Of a stretch of DNA of 61,283 nt, positions 34,146-42,751 are shown in pieces; positions within the stretch are counted from its first letter, which is position 1, and every line of letters begins with the position of its first letter. This DNA comes from RGIG2041 sp045578865 (lineage in GTDB: Bacteria; Bacillota; Clostridia; UBA1381; UMGS1253). The translations under genes were made by a program, and so were the position numbers. The notes below the pieces were generated by a model. It was not told where the DNA came from. It worked only from the letters and a program-made list of their open reading frames with translations, and ran no database searches. Where the stretch lies: NCBI GenBank assembly GCA_045578865.1, contig JAZNLB010000023.1:1-61283 (forward strand), written 5' to 3'.

Positions 34146-34571
34146 TCAGTCTTCTACCACGATACCCATGCTTCGTGCAGTACCTGCAATCATACTCATA
34201 GCAGCTTCCACACTTGCAGCATTCAGGTCCGGCATCTTCTGTTCTGCGATTTGTTTTAAAGCATCCTTGGAAATCGTAGCTACCTTTGTCTTGTTCGGAA
34301 CACCGGAGCCGGATTCGATTTTGCATGCCTTCTTAAGCAGAACTGCAGCCGGCGGAGTCTTTGTGATAAACGAGAAGGAACGGTCTGCGTATACGGTAAT
34401 AACTACCGGAATAATCAAACCTGCGTCCTTTGCAGTCTTTTCGTTAAACTCCTTACAGAATTGCATGATGTTTACACCGTGCTGACCGAGAGCCGGACCA
34501 ACCGGGGGAGCCGGAGTGGCTTTACCAGCGCCGATCTGGAGCTTGATGTAACCGATTACTTTCTGTGCCAT
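34146..34571 (-). CDS. rplK: 50S ribosomal protein L11
   Basis: 141 aa. Begins MAQKVIGYIKLQIGAGKATP with PPVGPALGQHGVNIMQFCK and a C-terminal rRNA-binding domain. It forms the GTPase-associated centre with the L10/L12 stalk. The 108-base gap to nusG holds two small hairpins (34629-34645, AGAATGC with GCATTCT, and one around 34658-34679), a possible L1 autoregulatory site. Confidence 0.98.
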   Translation of the reverse strand: MAQKVIGYIKLQIGAGKATPAPPVGPALGQHGVNIMQFCKEFNEKTAKDAGLIIPVVITVYADRSFSFITKTPPAAVLLKKACKIESGSGVPNKTKVATISKDALKQIAEQKMPDLNAASVEAAMSMIAGTARSMGIVVED

Positions 34572-34679
34572 CTTGAGAGCACCTCCTTAAAAAAATGTGG
34601 TAATGGCGGATTTTACAATATCCTCCCACTCAGAATGCGCCGCATTCTGAATCTATAAACAGGGAACAGGCCCTATTTA

Positions 34680-35216
34680 TCAATCTAATGTCTGAACTTG
34701 ATAGAAATCAAGTTCAACCGGTGTGTCGTGACCAAACATGGAAACGCAAATGCGAAGCTTTTGCTTTTCCACATTGATTTCTTCAACCACACCGATAAAG
34801 CCGTCAAGCGGACCGGAACAAATCTTTACGCTGTCGCCAACTTCAAAGTCAACATCGACAACGAGCTTTTCGATGCCGAGTTCGATTACTTCTTTATCCG
34901 TAAGCGGAACCGGTTTTGAGCCGGGGCCAACGAAGCTTGTAACACCACGGGTGTTTCTTACAACAAACCAGCTGACATCGGTCATTACCATTTTTACAAT
35001 TACATAGCCCGGCAGCACCTTACGCAAAACAGTTTTGCGCTCTGCTGTGCCTTCATCGTTTTCTTTGGTTTCAACAACTTCTTCCATCGGGATTACGATT
35101 TCCTGAATCAAATCCTGAATGCCTCTGTTCTCGACGGTTTTTTCAATTGTGGATTTTACCTTATTTTCGTAGCCTGAATAGGTATGCACCACATACCATT
35201 TTGCTGCTTCAGCCAT
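34680..35216 (-). CDS. nusG: Transcription termination/antitermination factor NusG
   Basis: 178 aa. The NGN domain begins KWYVVHTYSGYENKVK and includes VLPGYVIVKMVM; the C-terminal KOW domain starts near DFEVGDSVKICSGPLDGFIG. It couples RNA polymerase to Rho or the ribosome. It sits between secE and rplK as in most bacteria. Confidence 0.98.
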   Translation of the reverse strand: MAEAAKWYVVHTYSGYENKVKSTIEKTVENRGIQDLIQEIVIPMEEVVETKENDEGTAERKTVLRKVLPGYVIVKMVMTDVSWFVVRNTRGVTSFVGPGSKPVPLTDKEVIELGIEKLVVDVDFEVGDSVKICSGPLDGFIGVVEEINVEKQKLRICVSMFGHDTPVELDFYQVQTLD

Positions 35217-35246
35217 TTCGACACCGCTCCTTTGTGATGATTCGGA

Positions 35247-35495
35247 TTATTTCAAGGAAAACAACTGCAAAAATGCAGCCTTGAAATCGCCGATGATAAA
35301 ACCTCTTACACCAACGCCGAAGATTGTGTCTACAACTGCTAAAAAGATTGCAACAATTGCAATAAAAGCAATAACAATCAAGGTGTGATTCACGGTCTGG
35401 GACCAACTCGGCCACATAACCTTCTTCATTTCACCTTTTACCTCACGCAAAAATGCGATCGGACCTTTTCTGGTTTTCTTTGTGGTATCGCCCAT
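35247..35495 (-). CDS. secE: Preprotein translocase subunit SecE
   Basis: 82 aa, the Bacillota-type short SecE: an amphipathic helix REVKGEMKKVMWPSWSQT followed by one membrane helix, then an additional hydrophobic C-terminal stretch. Component of SecYEG. Located in the canonical rpmG-secE-nusG order. Confidence 0.96.
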   Translation of the reverse strand: MGDTTKKTRKGPIAFLREVKGEMKKVMWPSWSQTVNHTLIVIAFIAIVAIFLAVVDTIFGVGVRGFIIGDFKAAFLQLFSLK

Positions 35496-35538
35496 GTTTC
35501 ATTCTCCTCTCAAAATCAGATGTAAACCACGCGCGCTA

Positions 35539-35688
35539 CTATTTTGTTTCTTTATGGAGCGTATGTTTCTTGCAGAATCTGCAGTACTTGTTGAGCTCTA
35601 ATCTGTCAGGCGTGTTCTTCTTATCCTTCATTGTGTTGTAGTTTCTCTGCTTGCATTCGCTGCATGCCAAAGTAATTTTGACTCTCAT
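35539..35688 (-). CDS. rpmG: 50S ribosomal protein L33
   Basis: 49 aa. MRVKITLACSECKQRNYNT and YCRFCKKHTLHKE give two CxxC pairs, so this is the zinc-binding form. Start 35688 follows GGAGGTG. First gene of the rpmG-secE-nusG-rplK-rplA operon. No tRNA gene is present between rpmG and secE. Confidence 0.97.
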   Translation of the reverse strand: MRVKITLACSECKQRNYNTMKDKKNTPDRLELNKYCRFCKKHTLHKETK

Positions 35689-35856
35689 GCGCTGTGCACC
35701 TCCGTTTGTACGATTTGCTCTTATTATGATTTTACAAAATCCGCTGCAGTATGTAGAACATCCAGTGCAAATTTTGCGAAAAAACAAGTGCTTTCTCTTG
35801 GTTTCTGAATCTTTTTGTACACACAAAAAAAAGACTTTTTTTCAAAAAGCAATATA

Positions 35857-35885
35857 AGTATAACAGACGATAGGCTTCGTGTCAA
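35857..35885 (-). promoter_or_regulatory. Promoter for rpmG-secE-nusG-rplK-rplA
   Basis: Minus strand: TTGACA, 17 bases, TATACT. It gives a leader of about 160 bases that is T-rich and unremarkable. Confidence 0.82.
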
Positions 35886-35942
35886 GAAAAAATCTCAATT
35901 TTCAATGAAAAATTTATTCTGAAAGAAAAGTTCATATAGGAC

Positions 35943-35971
35943 TTGATATTAGGGTGAATTTCCTATAAAAT
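35943..35971 (+). promoter_or_regulatory. Promoter for radC
   Basis: TTGATA, 17 bases, TAAAAT. Confidence 0.6.
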
Positions 35972-36000
35972 AGAATTACTGATACATGGAGGAATGAAAC

Positions 36001-36699
36001 ATGGCAAAACTAAAGCAGGTGCACGGCGGGCACAGAAAGCGAATGAAAGAACGCTATATTGCCACCGGATTTGACGGTATGGCAGGACATGAGATTTTGG
36101 AGCTTTTGCTCTATTATGCTATTCCGCAACGGGATACGAATCCGTTGGCACACAAGCTTATAGATGAATTTGGTTCGTTTTCCGGCGTGCTGGATGCAAG
36201 CGTGGAGGATTTGATGCAGGTTGAAGGTGTTGGTCAACATGCCGCAACGCTGCTTTCCATGATGCCGAAATTGCAACGCGCCTATCAGGCAGACCTTTTG
36301 CGTACACGCACCATTCTTAACACATCGGAACTTGCAAAAGAATACTGCCGCGTACTTTTATCCGGCCTGAAAAATGAAGCGTTTTATGTCATCAGTTTAG
36401 ATAATAAAAATAAGGTGCTCAACACCAAGAAAATCTGTGAGGGCACCATTGATGAAGTCAGTTTTTATCCGCGCGTTGTGCTGGAAACGATTTTCCGCTC
36501 CAACGGTAAGAAAGCGATTTTGTGCCATAATCATCCGAGCGGGATTATGAAACCATCCGATTTGGATATTCAGGCAACGCTCGAAATTAAAAAGGCCCTG
36601 GAAAGCGTGGACATTGTGCTCGTTGACCATATCATTGTCGGTCGCGACAGTGCTATCAGTATGGTGGAAAATCAGTTTGTGCCGTTACCCGTATATTAA
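36001..36699 (+). CDS. radC: RadC family JAB-domain protein
   Basis: 232 aa. N-terminal helix-hairpin-helix region (EDLMQVEGVGQHAAT) and a C-terminal JAMM/MPN+ metal site CHNHPSG...SDLDIQAT near residues 177-193. The family is widely called DNA repair protein RadC, but no repair activity has been shown convincingly; it is also frequent on mobile elements. Here it stands alone, divergent from the ribosomal operon. Confidence 0.92.
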   Translation: MAKLKQVHGGHRKRMKERYIATGFDGMAGHEILELLLYYAIPQRDTNPLAHKLIDEFGSFSGVLDASVEDLMQVEGVGQHAATLLSMMPKLQRAYQADLLRTRTILNTSELAKEYCRVLLSGLKNEAFYVISLDNKNKVLNTKKICEGTIDEVSFYPRVVLETIFRSNGKKAILCHNHPSGIMKPSDLDIQATLEIKKALESVDIVLVDHIIVGRDSAISMVENQFVPLPVY

Positions 36700-36719
36700 A
36701 TGCTATGTATAATATGAAG

Positions 36720-36751
36720 AAAAGCACTTGCAAAATTTGCAAGTGCTTTTT
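36720..36751. terminator. Shared terminator of radC and ackA
   Basis: AAAGCACTTGCAA and TTGCAAGTGCTTT arms, A and T runs on both sides, between convergent genes. Confidence 0.85.
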
Positions 36752-36770
36752 GTGGTTTTTGGGTGAATCA

Positions 36771-37967
36771 TTAGCCTTCAACGATTGCTTTTGTATCGAG
36801 TGCAATCATCAATTCTTCGTTGGTCGGGATTACCAGAGTCTTTACGGTTGCATCTGCAGCGGAAATGTCGAGTTCGCAGCCGCGCTGTTTATTCTTCTCA
36901 GCATCAATCTTAATGCCAAGGAACTGAGCACCTTCGAGAATTTGTGCACGCATTGCACCGTCATTTTCGCCGACACCCGCTGTAAAGACAATCGCATCCA
37001 CACCGCCCATAGCGGAAGCGAAGTAGCCGAGGTAACGCTTTGCCTGGTATGCAAACATATCCAGAGCAAGTTTTGCTTTTTCGTTGCCCTCTTTTGCAGC
37101 GGCGCCTAAATCACGGAAGTCGCTGGAGAGTTCAGAAATACCCGTAACACCGGACTTTTTATTCATCAAAGCATCCACTTCTGCAGCGGAAATGCCTTCT
37201 TTTTCCATAATAAACGGAACAATCGCCGGATCAATATCTCCGCAACGCGTACCCATTAAGATACCTGCAAGCGGGGTAAAGCCCATAGTTGTATCCACGC
37301 TCTTGCCGCCGTCAACCGCTGTAATGGACGAGCCGTTGCCGAGGTGGAAGGTGATGATTTTGAGGTCCTTGATTTCCTTACCGAGCATAGCCGCAGCTCT
37401 TTGGGATACATACTTGTGGCTTGTGCCGTGGAAGCCGTACTTTCTGATTTTGTACTTTTCGTACATTTCGTACGGCAGACCATACATATATGCCTTCTTC
37501 GGCATGGTCTGATGGAAAGCGGTGTCAAACACGGCAACCTGCGGTACACCCGGCATTGCTTCTTCACAAGCGTTGATACCAATTAAGTTTGCCGGATTGT
37601 GGAGCGGTGCGAGTTCGCAACACTGCTCAATGGCTTTCTTTACTTCGTCTGTAATCAATACACTGTTTGCAAACAATTCGCCGCCATGTACAACTCTGTG
37701 TCCTACTGCGCCGATTTCGTCCATCGAAGCGATTACGCCGTGGTCAGCATCGGTGAGTGCACCAAGTACGAGTTTAATGGCATCTGCGTGATTGTTCATC
37801 GGTGTTTCGATGACAATCTTATCTGCGCCTGCCGGCTGATGGGTCAGCTTAGAGCCATCAATACCGATTCTTTCGCAAAGACCTTTTGCGATTACATCGT
37901 TATTGTCTGTGTTGATGAGCTGATACTTCAAAGAAGAACTGCCTGCATTAATAACTAATACTTTCAT
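36771..37967 (-). CDS. ackA: Acetate kinase
   Basis: 398 aa. Makes ATP and acetate from acetyl phosphate. The signatures VLVINAGSSSLKYQL at the start, GHRVVHGGE near residue 87, FDTAFHQTMP, FHGTSHKYVSQ and GNGSSITAVDGGKSVDTTMGF are all present. It forms an operon with pta, 38 bases upstream; together they convert acetyl-CoA to acetate with ATP gain, consistent with a fermentative metabolism. Confidence 0.98.
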   Translation of the reverse strand: MKVLVINAGSSSLKYQLINTDNNDVIAKGLCERIGIDGSKLTHQPAGADKIVIETPMNNHADAIKLVLGALTDADHGVIASMDEIGAVGHRVVHGGELFANSVLITDEVKKAIEQCCELAPLHNPANLIGINACEEAMPGVPQVAVFDTAFHQTMPKKAYMYGLPYEMYEKYKIRKYGFHGTSHKYVSQRAAAMLGKEIKDLKIITFHLGNGSSITAVDGGKSVDTTMGFTPLAGILMGTRCGDIDPAIVPFIMEKEGISAAEVDALMNKKSGVTGISELSSDFRDLGAAAKEGNEKAKLALDMFAYQAKRYLGYFASAMGGVDAIVFTAGVGENDGAMRAQILEGAQFLGIKIDAEKNKQRGCELDISAADATVKTLVIPTNEELMIALDTKAIVEG

Positions 37968-38005
37968 CTTTCTATCTCCTTTTAGCCGAATCCTCGCGGC
38001 TTAAA

Positions 38006-39010
38006 TTATTTGTTCATTGCCTGTGCCTGTACGGCAGTGATTGCACATACACCAACGATATCGTCGGCGCTGCAACCGCGGGACAGGTCATTAATCGGCA
38101 TTGCAATACCCTGGGTAATCGGACCGTACGCCTCTGCTTTTGCAAGACGCTGTACGAGTTTGTAGCCGATGTTACCTGCATCGAGGTCCGGGAAAACGAG
38201 CACATTTGCCTTACCTGCAACTAAAGAACCCGGAGCCTTGGATTCACCAACACTCGGAACGATAGCGGCATCGAGTTGGAGTTCGCCGTCTACATTGAGG
38301 TGCGGATTTGCTTCTTTACAAATTCTGGTTGCTTCCACAACCTTGTCTACATCTGCATGCTTTGCGCTGCCCATAGTAGAGTGGGAGAGCATTGCAACAT
38401 ACGCTTCGGTTTCAGCCAAAAGTTCAAAAGACTCTGCAGAGCATGCTGCGATTGCTGCAAGTTTTTCCGGGTCCGGATTTTGCTCAAGACCACTGTCTGC
38501 AAAAATGAATGTACCATTTGCTCCGTATTCACAATTTGGCACAACCATTACGAAGAATGCAGAAACGAGTTTTACGCCCGGCTTGGTCTTTACAATCTGC
38601 AAAGATGGGCGAAGCGTGTTTGCGGTAGAGTGGCATGCACCGGATACAACGCCGTCGGCATCGCCGGCTTTTACCATCAGACAAGCGTAGTACATATAAT
38701 CGCCGAGCGCCTGCTCTTTTGCCTGTTCGTAAGTAAGGCCTTTGGACTTACGCAGTTCAACGAACAAGTTGAGGTATTCCTCTGTCTTTTCGTATGTAAA
38801 CGGGTTGATAATTGTTGCCTTGGAAATATCATAGCCCTTGCCGTACTTTTCAATTTCTTCCGGTGTGCCGATGATGATAATGTTTGCGATATCCTCTTTT
38901 AAAACCTTTTCAGCGGCTTCAAAGGTACGCGCATCCATGGACTCCGGCAAAATAATTGTCTTTTTGTCGGCCTTTGCTCTTTCTTTAATTCTCTCCAAAA
39001 AGTTACTCAT
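38006..39010 (-). CDS. pta: Phosphate acetyltransferase
   Basis: 334 aa, the short single-domain form. It converts acetyl-CoA and phosphate to acetyl phosphate. DGVVSGACHSTANTLRPSLQ, FIFADSG and SFSxxG-like SHSTMGSAKH segments, followed by GELQLDAAIVPSVG and NVLVFPDLDAGNIGYKL, define the family. First gene of pta-ackA. Confidence 0.97.
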   Translation of the reverse strand: MSNFLERIKERAKADKKTIILPESMDARTFEAAEKVLKEDIANIIIIGTPEEIEKYGKGYDISKATIINPFTYEKTEEYLNLFVELRKSKGLTYEQAKEQALGDYMYYACLMVKAGDADGVVSGACHSTANTLRPSLQIVKTKPGVKLVSAFFVMVVPNCEYGANGTFIFADSGLEQNPDPEKLAAIAACSAESFELLAETEAYVAMLSHSTMGSAKHADVDKVVEATRICKEANPHLNVDGELQLDAAIVPSVGESKAPGSLVAGKANVLVFPDLDAGNIGYKLVQRLAKAEAYGPITQGIAMPINDLSRGCSADDIVGVCAITAVQAQAMNK

Positions 39011-39047
39011 GATACATATCCTCCCAGAATTTCAGTATAACATAGGT

Positions 39048-39076
39048 ATTATATAGCAAAAATTTCAAATTTACAA
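39048..39076 (-). promoter_or_regulatory. Promoter for pta-ackA
   Basis: Minus strand: TTGTAA, 17 bases, TATAAT. Confidence 0.65.
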
Positions 39077-39137
39077 TAGTAATTTCATAAATTTTATGTT
39101 AATATAATTATTAAAGAAGAAAAACGGAGTGAAAACG

Positions 39138-40319
39138 ATGAAAATTGCAGGCATTATAGCAGAATATAATCCGTTTCATACAGGGCACGATTATCACATA
39201 CGGCAGACGCGCGAGCGCACCGGTGCCGATGCGGTAGCGGTGATGATGAGCGGTAATTTTGTGCAGCGTGGCGGCCCGGCGGTTGCAGATAAGTGGACGC
39301 GTGCACATGCGGCGGTGGACGGCGGTGCGGACATTGTGTTTGAACTGCCGACATACTATGCACATGCGACCGCGCAACTTTTTGCTTGCGGTGCGGTTAA
39401 AAGTCTGATGTATACGGGTGCGGTGGACTATTTGTCGTTTGGCACGGAAACGGAGGATTTTTTAAAAATTGCCGAAACCGTGGTGGAGCGGTCATGGTTT
39501 ATAGAAGGCCGTTTGCAAAATATGCTTACTCCGGGGATGCCGTATCCGGTTGCTTATGCCAAAGCGGTGGAGGCGGAGTGCGGCATTGGCGCAGATATTA
39601 TCAGTGCACCAAACAATATGTTGGCATTAGAGTATTACAAGGTGCTTGCGCGTGAGCGCAGCAGTATAGAGCCTGTGTGTATCCAGAGGCAAGGCGCAGG
39701 GTATCACGATATGCAGGCAAAAGGCGGCTTTGTATCGGCGAGTGCACTTCGCAAAATGCTTGAAGCAGGGGAGAACTGGAGCGTTTATATGCCGCCGGCT
39801 GTGGCGCAGGTGTATAAAGATGCATATCAACACAAAGATTTTCCGGTTTCAGAAAAGCAGTTTGACAATGCGCTTTTGTCTGTTTTGCGGCGGTTGCCGG
39901 ATGAATTTTTGTGCGGCATTGCGGATATGCCGTCTGCCGGATTTGAAAACCGCATCTCTGAGATGGCAAATAAGGCAGGCAGTGTGGCGGAGTTGATTTC
40001 GCTTTGTATGGTGAAGCAGTATACGGCTTCCCGTGTACGCAGAATTATCTGGAACTGCTTTTTGGGTGTGCCGAATTTGGGCTATGATATAGAGCCGACC
40101 TATCTGCGTGTACTTGCAATGAATGAAACGGGCAAGACGGCGCTTCGTAAAATCAAAGACTGTGCAAGCCTGCCGATTGTTACAAAGACTGCAGATTTTG
40201 AAAAAGACGAACTGTTTTCGCTGGATTTGCGTGCGAGCGACATGTATTATGCATCGGCAAAGCAAACCGCAAAGCGCACAGGAAATGTGGACTATCTGCG
40301 TTCGCCGATTGTGTTGTAA
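39138..40319 (+). CDS. tmcAL: tRNA(Met) cytidine acetate ligase (TmcAL/YlbM)
   Basis: 393 aa. Begins IAGIIAEYNPFHTGHDYHI, the HxGH nucleotidyltransferase motif of TmcAL, and continues with MSGNFVQRGGPAVADKWTRA and FELPTYYAHATAQLFACGAV. It forms N4-acetylcytidine at the tRNA-Met wobble base using acetate and ATP. Placing it beside pta-ackA is interesting but may be coincidence. Start 39138 follows CGGAG; GTG 39129 is an alternative. Confidence 0.9.
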   Translation: MKIAGIIAEYNPFHTGHDYHIRQTRERTGADAVAVMMSGNFVQRGGPAVADKWTRAHAAVDGGADIVFELPTYYAHATAQLFACGAVKSLMYTGAVDYLSFGTETEDFLKIAETVVERSWFIEGRLQNMLTPGMPYPVAYAKAVEAECGIGADIISAPNNMLALEYYKVLARERSSIEPVCIQRQGAGYHDMQAKGGFVSASALRKMLEAGENWSVYMPPAVAQVYKDAYQHKDFPVSEKQFDNALLSVLRRLPDEFLCGIADMPSAGFENRISEMANKAGSVAELISLCMVKQYTASRVRRIIWNCFLGVPNLGYDIEPTYLRVLAMNETGKTALRKIKDCASLPIVTKTADFEKDELFSLDLRASDMYYASAKQTAKRTGNVDYLRSPIVL

Positions 40320-40355
40320 AAAAATACAATCCTACAAATATTTATACATTATCGG

Positions 40356-40384
40356 TTGACAAATGAAAAAATATGGTGTATGAT
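40356..40384 (+). promoter_or_regulatory. Promoter for the amino-acid ABC importer
   Basis: TTGACA, 17 bases, TATGAT. Confidence 0.85.
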
Positions 40385-40424
40385 AACTTGTACCTAAATT
40401 ATATGTAAAAAGGGGAGTAATAAA

Positions 40425-41183
40425 ATGAAAAAAGTATTCGCATTGTTGCTCGCTTGCGTAATGGTATTTGCGCTTGCATCTTGCGGCAACACAGAAGACA
40501 ACACAATCACAATGGCTACCAACGCTGAATTCCCGCCGTATGAATATATGGAAGATGGTAAGATTGTTGGTATCGATGCAGAAATCGCACAGGCTATCGC
40601 TGAAAAGCTCGGCAAGGAACTTAAGATTGAGAATGTGGATTTTGATTCCTTGATTCCGGGTGTACAGAGCGGTAAGTATGATTTCGTTATGGCAGGTATG
40701 ACCGTAACGGAAGACAGACTTGAGCAGGTAAACTTCACACAGACCTATGCAACAGGCGTGCAGGTAATCATTGTTAAGGAAGGCTCCAAGATTACAACAG
40801 CTGACGACCTCTTTGCTGAGGGTACAAATGCAAAAATCGGCGTTCAGCTTGCAACCACAGGCGATTTGTACTGCACATGGGATATCGAAGATGAAGGCCT
40901 CGGTACCGTAGAGCGTTACAATAAGGGCGCAGATGCCGTTATGGCACTCAACTCCGGCAAGGTAGACTGCGTTGTTATTGACAACGAGCCGGCAAAGGTA
41001 TTTGTTGAGCAGAACCCGGGCTTGAAGATTCTCGACACCGAGTACATCACGGAAGATTATGCAGCGGCTGTTTCCAAAAACAACGAGCAACTTTTAGCAG
41101 ATATTGATAAGGCACTCGGCGAACTCATCGCTGACGGTAAAGTGGCTGAGATTATCGAAAAGTATATTCCGGCTGAGAAATAA
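40425..41183 (+). CDS. Amino-acid ABC transporter substrate-binding lipoprotein
   Basis: 252 aa. Signal sequence with lipobox LASC, Cys20 being the lipidated residue. The mature part is a type II periplasmic-binding fold: FPPYEYMEDGKIVGIDAEIAQ, the MAGMTVTEDRLEQVNF polar amino-acid signature and VIDNEPAKVFVEQNPGL. Probably binds a polar amino acid or cystine; the substrate is not readable from sequence. First gene of a three-gene importer operon; an attenuating hairpin follows. Confidence 0.93.
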   Translation: MKKVFALLLACVMVFALASCGNTEDNTITMATNAEFPPYEYMEDGKIVGIDAEIAQAIAEKLGKELKIENVDFDSLIPGVQSGKYDFVMAGMTVTEDRLEQVNFTQTYATGVQVIIVKEGSKITTADDLFAEGTNAKIGVQLATTGDLYCTWDIEDEGLGTVERYNKGADAVMALNSGKVDCVVIDNEPAKVFVEQNPGLKILDTEYITEDYAAAVSKNNEQLLADIDKALGELIADGKVAEIIEKYIPAEK

Positions 41184-41211
41184 GCAAGAACTAAAGGCAA
41201 GGGGCTGTGTT

Positions 41212-41234
41212 TCTTGACACAGCCTTTTCTTTTT
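41212..41234 (+). terminator. Partial terminator between binding-protein and permease genes
   Basis: GGCTGTGT and ACACAGCC arms, then TTTTCTTTTT. Likely leaky, giving more binding protein than permease. Confidence 0.7.
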
Positions 41235-41254
41235 AAAAGAAAGGAATTAAAAAA

Positions 41255-41983
41255 ATGCCTGAATGGATTTTAAAATTAGCAAAAGATTTTGAAGCGGCAT
41301 TTATTGAGGATAACCGTTGGAAATATTTGGTGGAGGGTATCGGCAATACGCTGATTTTAACCTTCTTTGCATTGATTTTGGGCGTAGTTCTCGGCATCTT
41401 AATTGCGGCAATCCGTACGACATACGACAAGCAGTATAATGACATTCACAATCCGATTGCTAAGGTGTTTTTGGCGATCGGCAACTGGATTGCCAAAGTG
41501 TATTTGACGGTCATCCGCGGTACGCCTGCCATGGTGCAAATTTTGATTATTTTCTTTGTTATTATGGCAAGTTCCGACAATAAAATGCTTTGCGGTATTA
41601 TCGCCTTTGGTATCAATTCCGGTGCATATGTTGCAGAGATTATCCGTGGCGGTATTATGAGTATTGACATCGGACAGACGGAGGCGGGGCGCAGTTTGGG
41701 CCTCAATTATATCCAGACGATGTATCACATTGTTTTGCCGCAGACGATTAAAAATATTTTGCCGGCGCTGGCAAATGAGTTTATTGTGCTTTTAAAGGAA
41801 ACGGCGATTGCGGGCTATGTGGGAGTAACCGATTTAACGCGCGGCGCAAACATCATCCGCGGTATTACTTATCAGAGTTTCTGGCCGCTCATGGCGATTG
41901 CCGCTGTTTACTTAATTATGGTTGTGTTCTTTACATGGCTTGTTGGCATTCTCGAAAGGAGGTTGCGAAGAAGTGAGCGATAA
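41255..41983 (+). CDS. Amino-acid ABC transporter permease
   Basis: 242 aa with about five membrane segments. The HisM/GlnP-type signature GTPAMVQILIIFF and the EAA loop EAGRSLGLNYIQTMYHIVLPQTIKNILPA (split here as two parts: EAGRSLGLNYIQTMYHI and VLPQTIKNILPA) are clear. It forms the membrane channel with the ATPase encoded downstream, whose start lies inside this gene. Confidence 0.95.
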   Translation: MPEWILKLAKDFEAAFIEDNRWKYLVEGIGNTLILTFFALILGVVLGILIAAIRTTYDKQYNDIHNPIAKVFLAIGNWIAKVYLTVIRGTPAMVQILIIFFVIMASSDNKMLCGIIAFGINSGAYVAEIIRGGIMSIDIGQTEAGRSLGLNYIQTMYHIVLPQTIKNILPALANEFIVLLKETAIAGYVGVTDLTRGANIIRGITYQSFWPLMAIAAVYLIMVVFFTWLVGILERRLRRSER

Positions 41984-42713
41984 TGTTATCATTTCCACAG
42001 AAAATCTGTGCAAATACTACGGGGAGAATATTCATGCCCTTCATAATGTTACTGCGGAAATCGAGCGCGGCGAAGTGGTTGTCATCATCGGACCATCCGG
42101 CAGCGGTAAATCGACATTTTTGCGTTCACTCAATCTTTTGGAGAGTGCGACGAGCGGCAAGGTGTTCTTTGAGGGAACGGATATTACCGACCCGAAGGTA
42201 AACATCAATATCCACCGGCAGAAGATGGGTATGGTTTTTCAGCAGTTTAATTTGTTTCCACACATGACGGTGCTCAAAAACTTGACGCTTGCACCGATGC
42301 AACTTAAAAAGATGCCGAAGGCGGAAGCTGAAAAAATGGCGTTGGAACTTTTGGACAGAGTCGGTTTGAAAGACAGAGCAAGTGCGTATCCGTCGCAACT
42401 TTCCGGCGGACAAAAGCAGAGAGTGGCGATTGTTCGCGCATTGTGTATGAATCCCGATGTAATGCTCTTTGACGAGCCAACGAGTGCACTTGACCCGGAA
42501 ATGGTCGGCGAGGTGCTGGCGGTTATGCAGGATTTGGCAAAAGAGGGTATGACCATGGTGTGCGTAACGCATGAAATGGGATTTGCCAAGGAAGTTGCCG
42601 ACCGCGTTATCTTTATGTATGATGGCGAAATCGAAGAAATCGGTACACCGGAGGAGATTTTTAATCATCCGAAGAGCCCGAAAACACAGCAGTTCTTAAA
42701 AAGTATTTTATAA
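41973..42713 (+). CDS. Amino-acid ABC transporter ATP-binding protein (GlnQ type)
   Basis: 246 aa. Walker A GPSGSGKST near residue 38, Q-loop VFQQFNLFPHMT, signature LSGGQKQR, Walker B VMLFDEPTSALDP and the switch His in VTHEMGFA. The GTG at 41973 follows AAAGGAGG; it overlaps the permease gene by 11 bases. Ends just before a bidirectional terminator. Confidence 0.96.
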   Translation: MSDNVIISTENLCKYYGENIHALHNVTAEIERGEVVVIIGPSGSGKSTFLRSLNLLESATSGKVFFEGTDITDPKVNINIHRQKMGMVFQQFNLFPHMTVLKNLTLAPMQLKKMPKAEAEKMALELLDRVGLKDRASAYPSQLSGGQKQRVAIVRALCMNPDVMLFDEPTSALDPEMVGEVLAVMQDLAKEGMTMVCVTHEMGFAKEVADRVIFMYDGEIEEIGTPEEIFNHPKSPKTQQFLKSIL

Positions 42714-42714
42714 G

Positions 42715-42744
42715 AAAATCCCATCCGAACGGATGGGATTTTTT
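42715..42744. terminator. Shared terminator of the ABC importer and folC
   Basis: AAAATCCCATCC and GGATGGGATTTT arms with a 4-base loop, T run extended; convergent genes on both sides. Confidence 0.88.
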
Positions 42745-42751
42745 GCGTTTA

